Shown here in pieces: positions 24,771-33,657 of a stretch of 64,000 nt of DNA (position 1 is the stretch's first letter; each line of letters begins with the position of its first letter). The stretch is from JAPLJM01 sp963708515 (GTDB taxonomy: Bacteria; Desulfobacterota; Syntrophia; Syntrophales; Fen-1087): the NCBI GenBank assembly GCA_963708515.1, contig CAVPSX010000001.1, forward strand, positions 1-64,000, given 5' to 3'. Below the pieces are notes generated by a model. That model was not told the DNA's origin. It worked only from the letters and a program-made list of their open reading frames with translations, and ran no database searches. A program made the position numbers and the translations under genes.

Positions 24771-27334
24771 ACTGGGAAGACATCCTGCTTGCCGTGGAGA
24801 AGCCCAGCCGCTACACCGGCGGGGAAGTCAATGCCGTCAAAAAGGACCGCCGGATCTGTGAATTGAGCGTCGCCCTGGCCTTTCCGGATACCTACGAAGT
24901 GGGCATGTCGCATCTGGGCCTCCAGATTCTCTACGCCATCCTCAATCAAGACCCCCGCATCCTGGCCGAGCGGTGCTACGCCCCCTGGCCGGACATGGAA
25001 CGGCAGATGCGGCGCCACGGCCTTGCGCTGGCGTCGCTGGAATCGCATACGCCGCTGAACTGCTTCGACATTGTCGGTTTTTCGCTTCAATATGAACTCA
25101 GCTATACGAATGTGCTCAACATGCTCGAGATGGGGGGCATCCCCCTGCGGGCGGCAGACCGCAGCGACGGCCACCCGCTCGTCATCGCCGGCGGCCCCTG
25201 CGCCTTTCATCCCGCCCCGATGGCCCGGTTTATCGACGCCTTCGTCATCGGCGAGGGAGAGGAGGCGATCTCGGAGATCGCCCTGGCCGCTCTGGACGAC
25301 AAGCGCAAGGGGCGCAGGCGTCAGGAAACGCTGCAGCGCCTGGCGGGCATCGCCGGCGTTTACTGCCCGGCCGTCCACACCGGGGCGGAGCGGATAAAAA
25401 AACGCGTGATTCCCGATATCAATGCGTGGCCTTTCCCGCTCTGGCCTGTCGTCCCGCTCATGCAGACGATCCACAACCGGGCCACCCTCGAGATCGCACG
25501 GGGCTGCACGCGGGGCTGCCGTTTCTGCCAGGCGGGCATGGTCTGGCGGCCCGTGCGCGAACGGGATCAGGCCGGCATCGAGCAGATGGCCGAGGAAATG
25601 CTCTGTTCGACGGGTCATCACGAGCTGTCGCTGCTGTCTTTGAGCACCGGAGATTACAGCCGCATCGAGCCTTTGCTTGCCGCGCTGATGGACCGCTACC
25701 ACGGGCGGCGCGTGGCGCTGGCCTTGCCCTCCCTGCGCGTGGAAACCCTGACCCGGTCGCTCATGGAAGAAATCAAACGGGTCCGCAAGACGAGCTTCAC
25801 GCTGGCCCCCGAGGCCGGCACGCAGCGGCTGCGGGACGCGATCAACAAGGGCAACACGGAGGCGGACCTGCTGGCAACGACCCAACAGGTCTTCGCCGCC
25901 GGCTGGAAATCGGTCAAGCTCTATTTCATGCTGGGGCTTCCTTCAGAAACGCAGGCGGACATGGAGGGCATCGCGGATCTGGCCCATCAGGTCCTCCGGG
26001 AGGCAAAGCAGCGCGGCCAGGTGACCGTGAGCCTTTCGACGTTCGTACCGAAACCCCATACGCCCTTCCAGTGGGCCGGACAGATCGGCCTCGCGGAGAC
26101 CCGCGAAAAACAGGACTATCTCAAGCGGCGCCTTCGCGGCCCGGGTCTCCATGTCAAGTGGCAGGACGCCCGCATGAGCCTGCTGGAGGGCCTCCTCGCG
26201 CGCGGCGACGAAACGATGGGTCTGCTGATCGAACGGGCTTTTGCCTCCGGCTGCCGCTTTGATGGCTGGTCCGATCTTTTCCGCTTCGATCTGTGGGAGC
26301 AGGCCATGAACGATCTGGCGATCCGGCCGGAAGCGGAACTCCGGGAAAGGGGCCTCACGGAACCCTTTCCCTGGGACCGGGTCGACTGCGGGCTCAGCCG
26401 GGACTTTCTGGTCCGGGAATGGCACAAGTCGATGCAGGGCGCCTTGACGGCGGATTGCCGCCTGGAGCCATGCCAACTCTGCGGCGTCTGCGACCATCGC
26501 AGCGTCAAAATGATCAGCGCGGCGGAGAGCCCGCCGCTTCCTGCGAATGGGGTTGCTGCAACCGGCAGTGCGTCTCCGGGCAGTGCCGCCTCCGGCGGGT
26601 TGAGAACCATTCAGGCAGACGGTCTGACGCTTCCCCGCGGGCCGCTCGACGCCGGGAACCGTGTTCAGAAACAGGCCCTGGAAAAACGCCTGCGGATCGA
26701 ATTCACCAAGCTCGGCCCCTCGCGGTTCCTCTCCCACCTGGAGTTGTCGGCAGCGCTGATCCGCGCCGTTCATCAGAGTGGCCTGGTTTTTGTTTATTCC
26801 CAGGGATTTCATCCCCTGCCGAAGATCTCCTTTGCCTTCGCGACGGCTGTGGGAATGGAAAGCCACGGGGAATATGCCGATATTCAGGTCAGAAACAGCC
26901 TTTCTGACGCAATGCCCATCGGGAAAATGAACGCCTTTTTGCCGGAAGGCATGGCGGTCAAAAGCCTCCGCGAGATTCCGCCATACCGTCCGTCCCTTTC
27001 CGAGGAAATCCGGGGCTTTCAATATCACCTCTGCCTGCCGGCAACCGTCGGGCCGGACATGGATGCGGCCATTGCAGCGAAACTGGATCAATTTCTCGGC
27101 TCCGCGACGTTCACGATCACGCGCAAAGTTAAGGAAAAAACCGTCGTGAAGGATATCCGCCCGCTGGTTGAGTGCCTGCGGCTCGATCCGGAGCAGCGCC
27201 GGATCGAACTTCGCGCCGCCTGCAAGCCGGCGGGCCTGGTCCGGCCGGCGGACATCCTGACCCGGGTCTGCGGCTTCGACGAGGACACGGTGCGGGGCGT
27301 GCGCATCGTCAAGCAGGAAACCTTTTTTCGATGA
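24767..27334 (+). CDS. B12-binding radical SAM protein fused to DUF2344 domain
   Basis: 855 residues. The N-terminal part (VALAFPDTYEVGMSHLGLQI, FDIVGFSLQYELSYTNVLNM, IAGGPCAFHPAPMARFIDAF) is the B12-binding-like YgiQ/TIGR03960-type domain. The radical SAM core holds the cluster motif in EIARGCTRGCRFCQAGMVWR and TLAPEAGTQRLRDAINKG. After a C-rich spacer (CQLCGVCDH) a DUF2344/TIGR03936 domain begins at about residue 640: RIEFTKLGPSRFLSHLELSA, FVYSQGFHPLPKISFAFATA. The two families are adjacent genes in some bacteria and fused in others. In many genomes RNase G follows; here rplU follows directly. The substrate is unknown; a role near ribosome or tRNA biology is inferred from its neighbours. 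Confidence 0.88.
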   Translation: MNWEDILLAVEKPSRYTGGEVNAVKKDRRICELSVALAFPDTYEVGMSHLGLQILYAILNQDPRILAERCYAPWPDMERQMRRHGLALASLESHTPLNCFDIVGFSLQYELSYTNVLNMLEMGGIPLRAADRSDGHPLVIAGGPCAFHPAPMARFIDAFVIGEGEEAISEIALAALDDKRKGRRRQETLQRLAGIAGVYCPAVHTGAERIKKRVIPDINAWPFPLWPVVPLMQTIHNRATLEIARGCTRGCRFCQAGMVWRPVRERDQAGIEQMAEEMLCSTGHHELSLLSLSTGDYSRIEPLLAALMDRYHGRRVALALPSLRVETLTRSLMEEIKRVRKTSFTLAPEAGTQRLRDAINKGNTEADLLATTQQVFAAGWKSVKLYFMLGLPSETQADMEGIADLAHQVLREAKQRGQVTVSLSTFVPKPHTPFQWAGQIGLAETREKQDYLKRRLRGPGLHVKWQDARMSLLEGLLARGDETMGLLIERAFASGCRFDGWSDLFRFDLWEQAMNDLAIRPEAELRERGLTEPFPWDRVDCGLSRDFLVREWHKSMQGALTADCRLEPCQLCGVCDHRSVKMISAAESPPLPANGVAATGSASPGSAASGGLRTIQADGLTLPRGPLDAGNRVQKQALEKRLRIEFTKLGPSRFLSHLELSAALIRAVHQSGLVFVYSQGFHPLPKISFAFATAVGMESHGEYADIQVRNSLSDAMPIGKMNAFLPEGMAVKSLREIPPYRPSLSEEIRGFQYHLCLPATVGPDMDAAIAAKLDQFLGSATFTITRKVKEKTVVKDIRPLVECLRLDPEQRRIELRAACKPAGLVRPADILTRVCGFDEDTVRGVRIVKQETFFR

Positions 27335-27358
27335 TTCGCCGCTTGCGAACCATTTTTC
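27335..27358 (-). repeat. Dispersed 24-base element, copy 2
   Basis: Exact 24-base match to copies 1 and 3 (minus strand), with GAGTTTTGCATAACC on the same strand just upstream. It lies two bases after the radical SAM stop codon and ahead of the rplU promoter. Confidence 0.8.
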
Positions 27359-27388
27359 ATGGGTTATGCAAAACTCTCATAAATTATA

Positions 27389-27418
27389 TTGACAAACGCT
27401 TTTAACTTCCGGTATAAG
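27389..27418 (+). promoter_or_regulatory. Promoter of the rplU-rpmA operon
   Basis: TTGACA at 27389, an 18-base spacer, TATAAG at 27413; the rplU ATG follows at 27453, leaving a leader of about 28 bases with a GAGGAC SD. Confidence 0.7.
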
Positions 27419-27452
27419 AGCCGTTCAAAATTTTTCAATGAGGACATGAATC

Positions 27453-27764
27453 ATGTACGCAGTCATAAAGGCAGGCGGAAAGCAGCACCGGGTCTCGCCC
27501 GGAGAGGTGCTGGCCGTTGAGAAGATCGCCGGCAATCGCGGCGAACAGGTTGTTTTCGATCAGGTTTTGATGGTCGTCGATGAGGCGGATGTCCGGATCG
27601 GCGCGCCCATCGTCTCAGGGGCCAGGGTGGTCGGCGAAATCCTGGAACAGCAAAAAGGACCGAAAATCAACATCTTCAAGATGAAGCGCCGCAAGGGTTC
27701 CAAGAAAAAAACCGGGCATCGCCAGCTCTTGACGAACATGAAAATCAAGGAAATAACGGTGTAA
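27453..27764 (+). CDS. rplU: Ribosomal protein bL21
   Basis: 103 residues, full length. MYAVIKAGGKQHRVSPGEVL and the basic C-terminal KMKRRKGSKKKTGHRQLLTN are the L21 signatures; the latter contacts 23S rRNA. It is the first gene of rplU-rpmA, 12 bases before rpmA, with a good promoter at 27389. Confidence 0.98.
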   Translation: MYAVIKAGGKQHRVSPGEVLAVEKIAGNRGEQVVFDQVLMVVDEADVRIGAPIVSGARVVGEILEQQKGPKINIFKMKRRKGSKKKTGHRQLLTNMKIKEITV

Positions 27765-27776
27765 GCGGAGGGCAGT

Positions 27777-28037
27777 ATGGCACACAAAAAGGGACAGGGG
27801 AGTACTCGTAACGGGCGGGACAGCAATGCGCAGCGGCGGGGCGTCAAGGTTTTCGGCGGCCAGCAGATCAATGCCGGCGGCATCATCGTCCGCCAGGTGG
27901 GAACCCGGATCCATCCCGGCAATAACGTCGGTTTGGGCAGGGATTACACGCTTTACGCCAGAATCGACGGTTTTGTCACCTTTGAGCGGCTGGATAAAAC
28001 AAGAAAAAAGGTCAGTGTTTACGCGGGGCAGGCCTGA
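27777..28037 (+). CDS. rpmA: Ribosomal protein bL27
   Basis: 86 residues. MAHKKGQGSTRNGRDSNAQR, then RRGVKVFGGQQINAGGIIVR and the conserved GTRIHPGNNVGLGRDYTLYA. The N-terminal tail reaches the peptidyl-transferase centre and needs no processing peptide here (it starts AHKKG). It is co-transcribed with rplU; the cold-shock gene follows 31 bases downstream. Confidence 0.98.
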   Translation: MAHKKGQGSTRNGRDSNAQRRGVKVFGGQQINAGGIIVRQVGTRIHPGNNVGLGRDYTLYARIDGFVTFERLDKTRKKVSVYAGQA

Positions 28038-28068
28038 TTTGCATACATAAAGGAGGATGTCGGTTCGC

Positions 28069-28278
28069 ATGGAAGAGCGTGAAAAAGGAATTGTGAAGTG
28101 GTTCAACGACAAGAAGGGTTTTGGATTCATTTCCCGTGAGTCGGGAAAGGATATTTTTGTTCACCATTCATCAATCGTCAGTGAAGGATTTCGCAGCCTG
28201 AAGGAAGGCGATCAGGTTGAGTTTTCCGTCAAACAGGACGCAAAGGGACAGGCGGCTGCCGATGTCCGCAAGGTTTAA
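28069..28278 (+). CDS. Cold-shock domain protein
   Basis: 69 residues: KGIVKWFNDKKGFGFISRES carries RNP1, and DIFVHHSSI carries RNP2; GDQVEFSVKQDAKGQAAADV completes the five-stranded OB fold. It binds single-stranded nucleic acid. The ATG at 28057 directly abuts the AGGAGG SD, leaving no spacing, so the ATG at 28069 (12 bases from the SD) is preferred. It is followed by a strong terminator hairpin. Confidence 0.93.
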   Translation: MEEREKGIVKWFNDKKGFGFISRESGKDIFVHHSSIVSEGFRSLKEGDQVEFSVKQDAKGQAAADVRKV

Positions 28279-28317
28279 GCGGCGCCGGGCATCTGCGTGT
28301 GCCTCGATAAAAACTGT

Positions 28318-28358
28318 ACACAAAAGGCACTTTTCCCAAGAAGTGCCTTTTGTGTTTT
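28318..28358 (+). terminator. Intrinsic terminator after the cold-shock gene
   Basis: ACACAAAAGGCACTT pairs perfectly with AAGTGCCTTTTGTGT across an 8-base loop, then TTTT. Its 3' end is only 8 bases before the obg ATG. Confidence 0.8.
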
Positions 28359-28366
28359 GAATCCCC

Positions 28367-29437
28367 ATGAAATTTATCGACGAAGCGAAGATTTATGTGA
28401 AGGCCGGCGACGGCGGCAGGGGCTGCGTGAGTTTCCGGCGCGAAAAGTTTGTCCCCCGGGGCGGACCGAACGGCGGAGACGGCGGCAAGGGGGGCGATGT
28501 GGTCATCCGGGCCGTCAACAGCCATCGGACCCTGCTGGACCTGAAATACCGCCAGCATCAGACCGCAGAGCGGGGCGGGGCTGGCGAGGGGAGCAACCGG
28601 ACCGGACGAAGCGCCGATGATATTGTGGTGGTCGTCCCGATCGGCACACTGGTCAAAGACGCCGACACGGGTGAGGTGCTGGCCGATCTGACGGCGGACG
28701 GTCAGTCTTTCATCGCCGGGAAAGGCGGCATCGGCGGCCGGGGAAACGCCCGTTTCGCCACGGCGAGAAACCGGGCGCCGCGTTTTGCCCAGGACGGCAT
28801 GCCCGGCGAGGCGCGCACGCTGCTGCTCGAACTCAAACTGCTGGCCGATGTGGGCATCATCGGCATGCCCAACGTGGGAAAATCAACCTTTATCGCCAGA
28901 GTCTCCGCCGCCCGACCCAAAATCGACGATTATCCCTTCACGACACTGACTCCGAACCTGGGGGTCGTGCGTCTGGACGTCGATGCGAACTTTGTCATTG
29001 CCGACATCCCGGGCCTGATCCCGGGCGCCTCCGAAGGACGGGGCATGGGGATCCGCTTTCTGCGGCATGTGGAACGGACGACACTTCTTCTGCATATACT
29101 TGATATCACAAATGATTCTGATCCGTGGACGGATTTCGAGGCCATCAACCGGGAGCTGTCTCAGTTCAGCCCGGAACTGGCCCAAAAACCGCAGATCGTG
29201 GGAATCAACAAGCTCGACCTGCCCCTGACGCGCGAGAGAATCAAAAAAGAGATTGACAACTTTCGTGGAAAAGGCATAGAAATCCTGGCGTTTTCCGCGG
29301 TCACGGGTGAAGGCATCAGCGAGGCCATCGGCCGGATCGCCCGAACACTGAGAACTTCAGGGGGAAAACTCGAAAACACGCATCCTGTCATTCTGAACGA
29401 CAGCGAAGCACCTGATATTAAAAATGACCGTGCATAG
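28367..29437 (+). CDS. obg: GTPase ObgE/CgtA
   Basis: 356 residues. Obg fold with Gly-rich FIDEAKIYVKAGDGGRGCVS and KFVPRGGPNGGDGGKGGDVV; the G domain has G1 GMPNVGKSTFI, G3 DIPGLIPGASEGRGMG and NKLD. Late 50S ribosome assembly and stress control are the established roles. No extra C-terminal OCT/TGS domain is present. The ATG has no SD and lies just past a terminator hairpin, so how its translation starts is unclear. proB follows in the same direction. Confidence 0.96.
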   Translation: MKFIDEAKIYVKAGDGGRGCVSFRREKFVPRGGPNGGDGGKGGDVVIRAVNSHRTLLDLKYRQHQTAERGGAGEGSNRTGRSADDIVVVVPIGTLVKDADTGEVLADLTADGQSFIAGKGGIGGRGNARFATARNRAPRFAQDGMPGEARTLLLELKLLADVGIIGMPNVGKSTFIARVSAARPKIDDYPFTTLTPNLGVVRLDVDANFVIADIPGLIPGASEGRGMGIRFLRHVERTTLLLHILDITNDSDPWTDFEAINRELSQFSPELAQKPQIVGINKLDLPLTRERIKKEIDNFRGKGIEILAFSAVTGEGISEAIGRIARTLRTSGGKLENTHPVILNDSEAPDIKNDRA

Positions 29438-29467
29438 TAAACGGACCCAATAGGTTATAAAGGCATT

Positions 29468-30598
29468 ATGACAAACATCAGAAAATGTACCCTGCAGGAT
29501 GTAAAAAAAGTCATCATCAAGATCGGCAGCGCCGTCCTGACCGGCACAGACGGCCTGGACCTGCAGATCATCGAACAGTTAGTCGATGAAATTGCCGAAC
29601 TGACCAAACAAGGCTACCAGATTGTTGTCGTGACGTCCGGGGCCATCGCCTCGGGCAAGCACCGCATGGGCATTTCGGGCCCCCTTAAAAGCATGCCCCA
29701 GAAGCAGGCTGCCGCGGCCATCGGCCAGAGCCGGCTCATGCGGGTTTATTCCAACGCCTTCGGGAAGCACGGCATCTACGTGGCCCAGATCCTGCTGACC
29801 ATGAGCGACCTCACCGACCGCAAGCGGTTCCTCAACATCCGCAACACGCTCTCGACCCTGACAGAATGGGGCGTCATCGCCGTCATCAATGAAAATGACT
29901 CTGTCGCCGTGGATGAAATCAAATTCGGCGACAACGACCATCTGGCCGCCATGATCGCCAATATCACCGAGGCGCATCTGCTGATCAACCTGACAAGCAC
30001 GGAAGGCCTCTACGACAAAAACCCCGCGCTGTCCAAAAAAGCCAAGGTGATCTCCCTGGTTCGGGAAATCACGGGAGAAATCGAGACGGCGGCGACCGCC
30101 GACACGACTTCTGTGGGCATGGGCGGTATGAAAAGCAAGGTCATCGCCGCACGGAAAGTCACGGCCTTCGGCATTCCGTACATCATTGCCCCGGGCAAGG
30201 AAAAGGGGATTCTCCATGCGGTCATCGCCGGAAAAGACAAGGGAACCCTCTTTTTGCCCATGAGCGAACACCTGACCAGCCGCAAGTGCTGGATCGCCTT
30301 TACGCTGCGCTCGCGCGGAAAGCTGACCCTCGACGAGGGGGCCAGAGCGGCCATCTGCGAGCACGGAAAAAGCCTGCTGCCTTCGGGAATCATCGGCGTG
30401 GAAGGCAACTTCGACCTCGGCGACCCGGTCACCTGCGTCGATCAGAACGGCGTGACGCTGGCCAAGGGCCTGGTCAATTACGGATCGCAGGAAATCCACA
30501 AAATCATGGGCCTGAAATCCTCAAAAATCGAGCAGGTGCTGGGTTACAAGGACTACGACGAAGTCATCCACCGCGACAATATGGCCGTGGAGAAATAA
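29468..30598 (+). CDS. proB: Glutamate 5-kinase
   Basis: First step of proline synthesis, phosphorylating glutamate. 376 residues: amino-acid kinase domain (VIIKIGSAVLTGTDGLDLQI, VVTSGAIASGKHRMGI, VIAVINENDSVAVDEIKFGD, VGMGGMKSKVIAARKV) plus a C-terminal PUA domain (GKLTLDEGARAAICEHGKSL, NFDLGDPVTCVDQNGVTLAK). The obg-proB order is common in Deltaproteobacteria. proA is not in this window; convergent ogt follows. Confidence 0.96.
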   Translation: MTNIRKCTLQDVKKVIIKIGSAVLTGTDGLDLQIIEQLVDEIAELTKQGYQIVVVTSGAIASGKHRMGISGPLKSMPQKQAAAAIGQSRLMRVYSNAFGKHGIYVAQILLTMSDLTDRKRFLNIRNTLSTLTEWGVIAVINENDSVAVDEIKFGDNDHLAAMIANITEAHLLINLTSTEGLYDKNPALSKKAKVISLVREITGEIETAATADTTSVGMGGMKSKVIAARKVTAFGIPYIIAPGKEKGILHAVIAGKDKGTLFLPMSEHLTSRKCWIAFTLRSRGKLTLDEGARAAICEHGKSLLPSGIIGVEGNFDLGDPVTCVDQNGVTLAKGLVNYGSQEIHKIMGLKSSKIEQVLGYKDYDEVIHRDNMAVEK

Positions 30599-30609
30599 CG
30601 ACGACCACG

Positions 30610-31173
30610 TTAAATAATACAGTCCTTCCTGATCCTTCCATGAGAATCGAACTGCACCCCTTCCATCTCCAGGAGCGCCCTTTTCATCTTCAGGCCGCCG
30701 CCGTATCCGCCCAATGTCCTGTCAGCCCGGATGGCCCGGTGACAGGGAATGATAATGGGGAAGGGGTTGCGGGCGAGCGCCGTACCGACTGCTCTGGCCG
30801 CCCGCGGGTGGCCCAGCCTGCCCGCCAGAGCGCCATAGGTGCTGACCTTGCCCCGGGGTATTTGAAATTCAAGGCGGAGGACCCGCTGCTGAAAGGCCCC
30901 GCAGGCGCCAAGATAGAGATCATCCAGGGAAAAGACAACTGCATCGCCCATCAGATACCGCTCGATCCGGTCGATGATCCGGCCGACGGCGGCATGGGCG
31001 CGATGGGCGGCGCCCGGGAAGGCTTCCCGTATGCGCGCTTCGATGGCGCCCTGCCCCGTCGGAAGCAATACGCGCATCACCGCGGGAGAGGCCGTCTGCC
31101 TGTCCAAGGTCCAGACAAGGCCGATTTCTCCATAAGTTGAATGGAACCGCTGATAGAAAAAAGTTTCGGTCAT
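30610..31173 (-). CDS. ogt: Methylated-DNA-[protein]-cysteine S-methyltransferase
   Basis: Suicidal repair of O6-methylguanine. 187 residues; the acceptor Cys is in NPFPIIIPCHRAIRADRTLG, preceded by FQIPRGKVSTYGALAGRLGH (the DNA-binding helix-turn-helix) and followed by GGYGGGLKMKRALLEMEG. It overlaps the mntP stop by four bases and is translated after it. Confidence 0.95.
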   Translation of the reverse strand: MTETFFYQRFHSTYGEIGLVWTLDRQTASPAVMRVLLPTGQGAIEARIREAFPGAAHRAHAAVGRIIDRIERYLMGDAVVFSLDDLYLGACGAFQQRVLRLEFQIPRGKVSTYGALAGRLGHPRAARAVGTALARNPFPIIIPCHRAIRADRTLGGYGGGLKMKRALLEMEGVQFDSHGRIRKDCII

Positions 31174-31730
31174 GTCAGATGCTCCCAGAGAATTTTTATC
31201 CCGATGCCGAGCAGCACGAGTCCGCCGGCCAATTCCGCCTTCTTGCCGAAAAGTTCCCCGAGTTTGCGGCCGAAAACCATGCCTGCCGCGGTCATGAGGA
31301 AACAGACGACGCCGATGATGACGCCGGCTTGGACAATGGGCGCTTTCAAAAATGCAAAGCTCAGTCCGACCGCAAGCGCGTCGATGCTGGTCGCCACGGA
31401 TAAAACCAGCAGCGTCATGCCGCGTGTCGGATCTCCGGCCCGGGTGGGCTCCTTCTCATGATGAAAGGAGTCCCAAATCATCTTCCCGCCCACGAGAACC
31501 AAAAGCAGAAAAGCCACCCAGTGATCATAACGGCTGATGTGACCGGCTACCGTCCGGCCGGCCAGCCATCCGGCAATGGGCATGGCAAACTGAAAGAGCC
31601 CAAAACTGCCGGCCAGGCGCAAAACGGCGCCGGACGTGAGCGTCCGGGCTGCGGCGCCGATCCCGACGGCCACGGAAAGGGCGTCCATGCCCAGGCCGAC
31701 GGCAATTATAAATATAGTAAGAAAGTCCAA
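31170..31730 (-). CDS. mntP: Manganese efflux pump MntP
   Basis: 186 residues, six transmembrane helices in two repeats: IAVGLGMDALSVAVGIGA and VLSVATSIDALAVGLSFAFL carry the conserved membrane Asp residues of MntP. Exports Mn2+. No yybP-ykoY riboswitch was recognised in the 100 bases upstream, which instead contain the dispersed repeat copy 3. It is first of a two-gene unit with ogt. Confidence 0.93.
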   Translation of the reverse strand: MDFLTIFIIAVGLGMDALSVAVGIGAAARTLTSGAVLRLAGSFGLFQFAMPIAGWLAGRTVAGHISRYDHWVAFLLLVLVGGKMIWDSFHHEKEPTRAGDPTRGMTLLVLSVATSIDALAVGLSFAFLKAPIVQAGVIIGVVCFLMTAAGMVFGRKLGELFGKKAELAGGLVLLGIGIKILWEHLT

Positions 31731-31763
31731 TGATTAATCCTTTGAGATCTTCGCATAACCACT

Positions 31764-31787
31764 GAAAAATGGTTCGCAAGCGGCGAA
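31764..31787 (+). repeat. Dispersed 24-base element, copy 3
   Basis: Identical over 24 bases to copies 1 and 2, plus strand, preceded by TTCGCATAACCACT. Just downstream a partial inverse (GGCGAAGCCATTTTTC) gives an imperfect hairpin between the uvrC stop and mntP. Confidence 0.8.
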
Positions 31788-31836
31788 TCAAAGATTTTGA
31801 GACGCGGCGAAGCCATTTTTCAGCGGTCTCCCTTTT

Positions 31837-33657
31837 TCAATGTTCCCCGGACTTGAAGAAGGCGTGGATCTTTTGCGCCTGTGCCCGGCCGAAACCGGGA
31901 ACTCCCTGCAGTTCTTCCGGTGAGGCCCGCTCAATCCGGCGCAGATCGCCGAAAAAGGTCAGCAGGGCCTTCTTCCTGGCCCGGCCGATGCCGGGAATCT
32001 GTTCCAGGACGGACTGAAAGTCCTCCTTTTCCTTCACTTTCCGGTGATAGGAAACGGCAAAGCGGTGGACTTCATCCCGGATGCGCTGGAGCAGGAGCTG
32101 GGCGGCCGGCCACCGGTACAGCGGCACGGGATCTTTGCGGCGGGGCAGATAGACGCGATCAAAGGCCCGGGCGTCATCCCGTTCCTTGGCCAGCCCGATC
32201 GCCGCCACATCCTCGATTCCCATATCCTTCAGGACAGACAGGGCGACGTTGAGCTGCCCTTTCCCCCCGTCCACCACGATCAGATCGGGCAGGCTCTCTT
32301 TATTGCGGTAGCGCCGGCGCAGCACCTCGTAGAGCATGCCGTAATCGTCGGCGCCGGCCACCGTTCTGATGCGGAAGCGCCGGTATCCGGGTTTCCAGGC
32401 CGCTCCCGCCAGAAAGGTTACCATAGCGCCTACGGCCCAAAGGCCCCCGATGTTGGAGATGTCGAAGCATTCGATGCGCTCGGGCAAACGTTTCAGCATG
32501 AGTTTCTCCCTCAGCAGGCGCAGGGCTCCTTCGGTCCCATCAGCTGCCAGGCTGGACGTTTTGAACACATTTTCGGCGTTGAGGCGGGCCATCTTCAGCA
32601 GATCTCTGCCCTGACCACGCCGGGCGACCCCGATGCTCACCTTCTTCCCCTTTTTGTCTGAGAGCCACTCGGCAATGACCGCCTGATCCTCCGGCAATTC
32701 AGGAATGATAATCGCATCCGGCAGATCTGCCGCGCTGTTATAGTACTGTTTGATCAGGGAGGACAGCAGCGTTGTCGTCTCGCCGCCGAGTTTCAGCAGT
32801 GCAAAATCCTTCTGGCCCAAAATCTTCCCCTGCCGGACAAAAAGGGCGCAGACCTGCGTCAGGTCGCCTTCACGGTGAATGCCGAAAATATCCTGGTTTC
32901 CGCCGCTCAGCGAAACCATGCGCTGTTTCTCCAGCGTCGCGGCAATGGCGGCCGCCCGGTCCCTCAGGGCCGCCGCCGCCTCGAACTGCAAAGTTTCCGC
33001 CGCCTGCGCCATGCGCGCCTGCAGGTCGGCCAGCAGGGCGTTCTCGCGTCCCTCCAGAAAGGCAACGGCGTCGCGCACCAGTTCCCGATAGGCCGCTGCC
33101 TCCACACCGCCTGCGCAGGGGGCCAGGCAGCGACGGATCTGATGCTCCAGGCAGGGTCTGCGGCGGGCTTTCAGCTCCCGGTCCCGGCAGGTGCGCAATG
33201 GAAAGAGCGAGTGGAGAAACCGCAGGGTCTCGCGGGCGGCGGCGCTGGAAGGATAGGGGCCGAAACAAGCCGCCCCGTCCTTGCGCGGACGGCGGACCAG
33301 TTCAAATCGCGGAAAGGGTCGCTCCAGATCGATCCGGAGATGATAATAGGTCTTGTCGTCGCGGAAATTCACATTGTAGCGCGGCCGGTGCTCCTTGATC
33401 AGCGTGTTCTCCAGGATCAGGGCCTCCTTTTCCGTCGCCGTGACGATAAAGGCGACGGCCTGAACCCGGGAGACGAGAAACGGAATCATGGCGCGTCCTT
33501 CCGTCCCGCCGAAGTAGGCGCGCACGCGGTCACGCAGGTTTTTTGCCTTGCCCACATACAAGACCCTGCCGTCGCCGTCCTTCATGAGGTAAACCCCCGG
33601 CGCGCGCGCGGCATTTTGAATACTCTGTTCCAGCCCCTGGTTCATCCTACCCATCAC
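31837..33657 (-). CDS. uvrC: Excinuclease ABC subunit C
   Basis: 606 residues. N-terminal GIY-YIG domain (PGVYLMKDGDGRVLYVGKAK, YRPRYNVNFRDDKTYYHLRI), UvrB-interacting helix (LADLQARMAQAAETLQFEAA), RNase H-like domain (IECFDISNIGG, LIVVDGGKGQLNVALSVLKD) and C-terminal HhH pair (LEQIPGIGRARKKALLTFFG, LQGVPGFGRAQAQKIHAFF). Makes both incisions in nucleotide excision repair. Its start overlaps the uvrB end by 11 bases. Confidence 0.97.
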   Translation of the reverse strand: MMGRMNQGLEQSIQNAARAPGVYLMKDGDGRVLYVGKAKNLRDRVRAYFGGTEGRAMIPFLVSRVQAVAFIVTATEKEALILENTLIKEHRPRYNVNFRDDKTYYHLRIDLERPFPRFELVRRPRKDGAACFGPYPSSAAARETLRFLHSLFPLRTCRDRELKARRRPCLEHQIRRCLAPCAGGVEAAAYRELVRDAVAFLEGRENALLADLQARMAQAAETLQFEAAAALRDRAAAIAATLEKQRMVSLSGGNQDIFGIHREGDLTQVCALFVRQGKILGQKDFALLKLGGETTTLLSSLIKQYYNSAADLPDAIIIPELPEDQAVIAEWLSDKKGKKVSIGVARRGQGRDLLKMARLNAENVFKTSSLAADGTEGALRLLREKLMLKRLPERIECFDISNIGGLWAVGAMVTFLAGAAWKPGYRRFRIRTVAGADDYGMLYEVLRRRYRNKESLPDLIVVDGGKGQLNVALSVLKDMGIEDVAAIGLAKERDDARAFDRVYLPRRKDPVPLYRWPAAQLLLQRIRDEVHRFAVSYHRKVKEKEDFQSVLEQIPGIGRARKKALLTFFGDLRRIERASPEELQGVPGFGRAQAQKIHAFFKSGEH

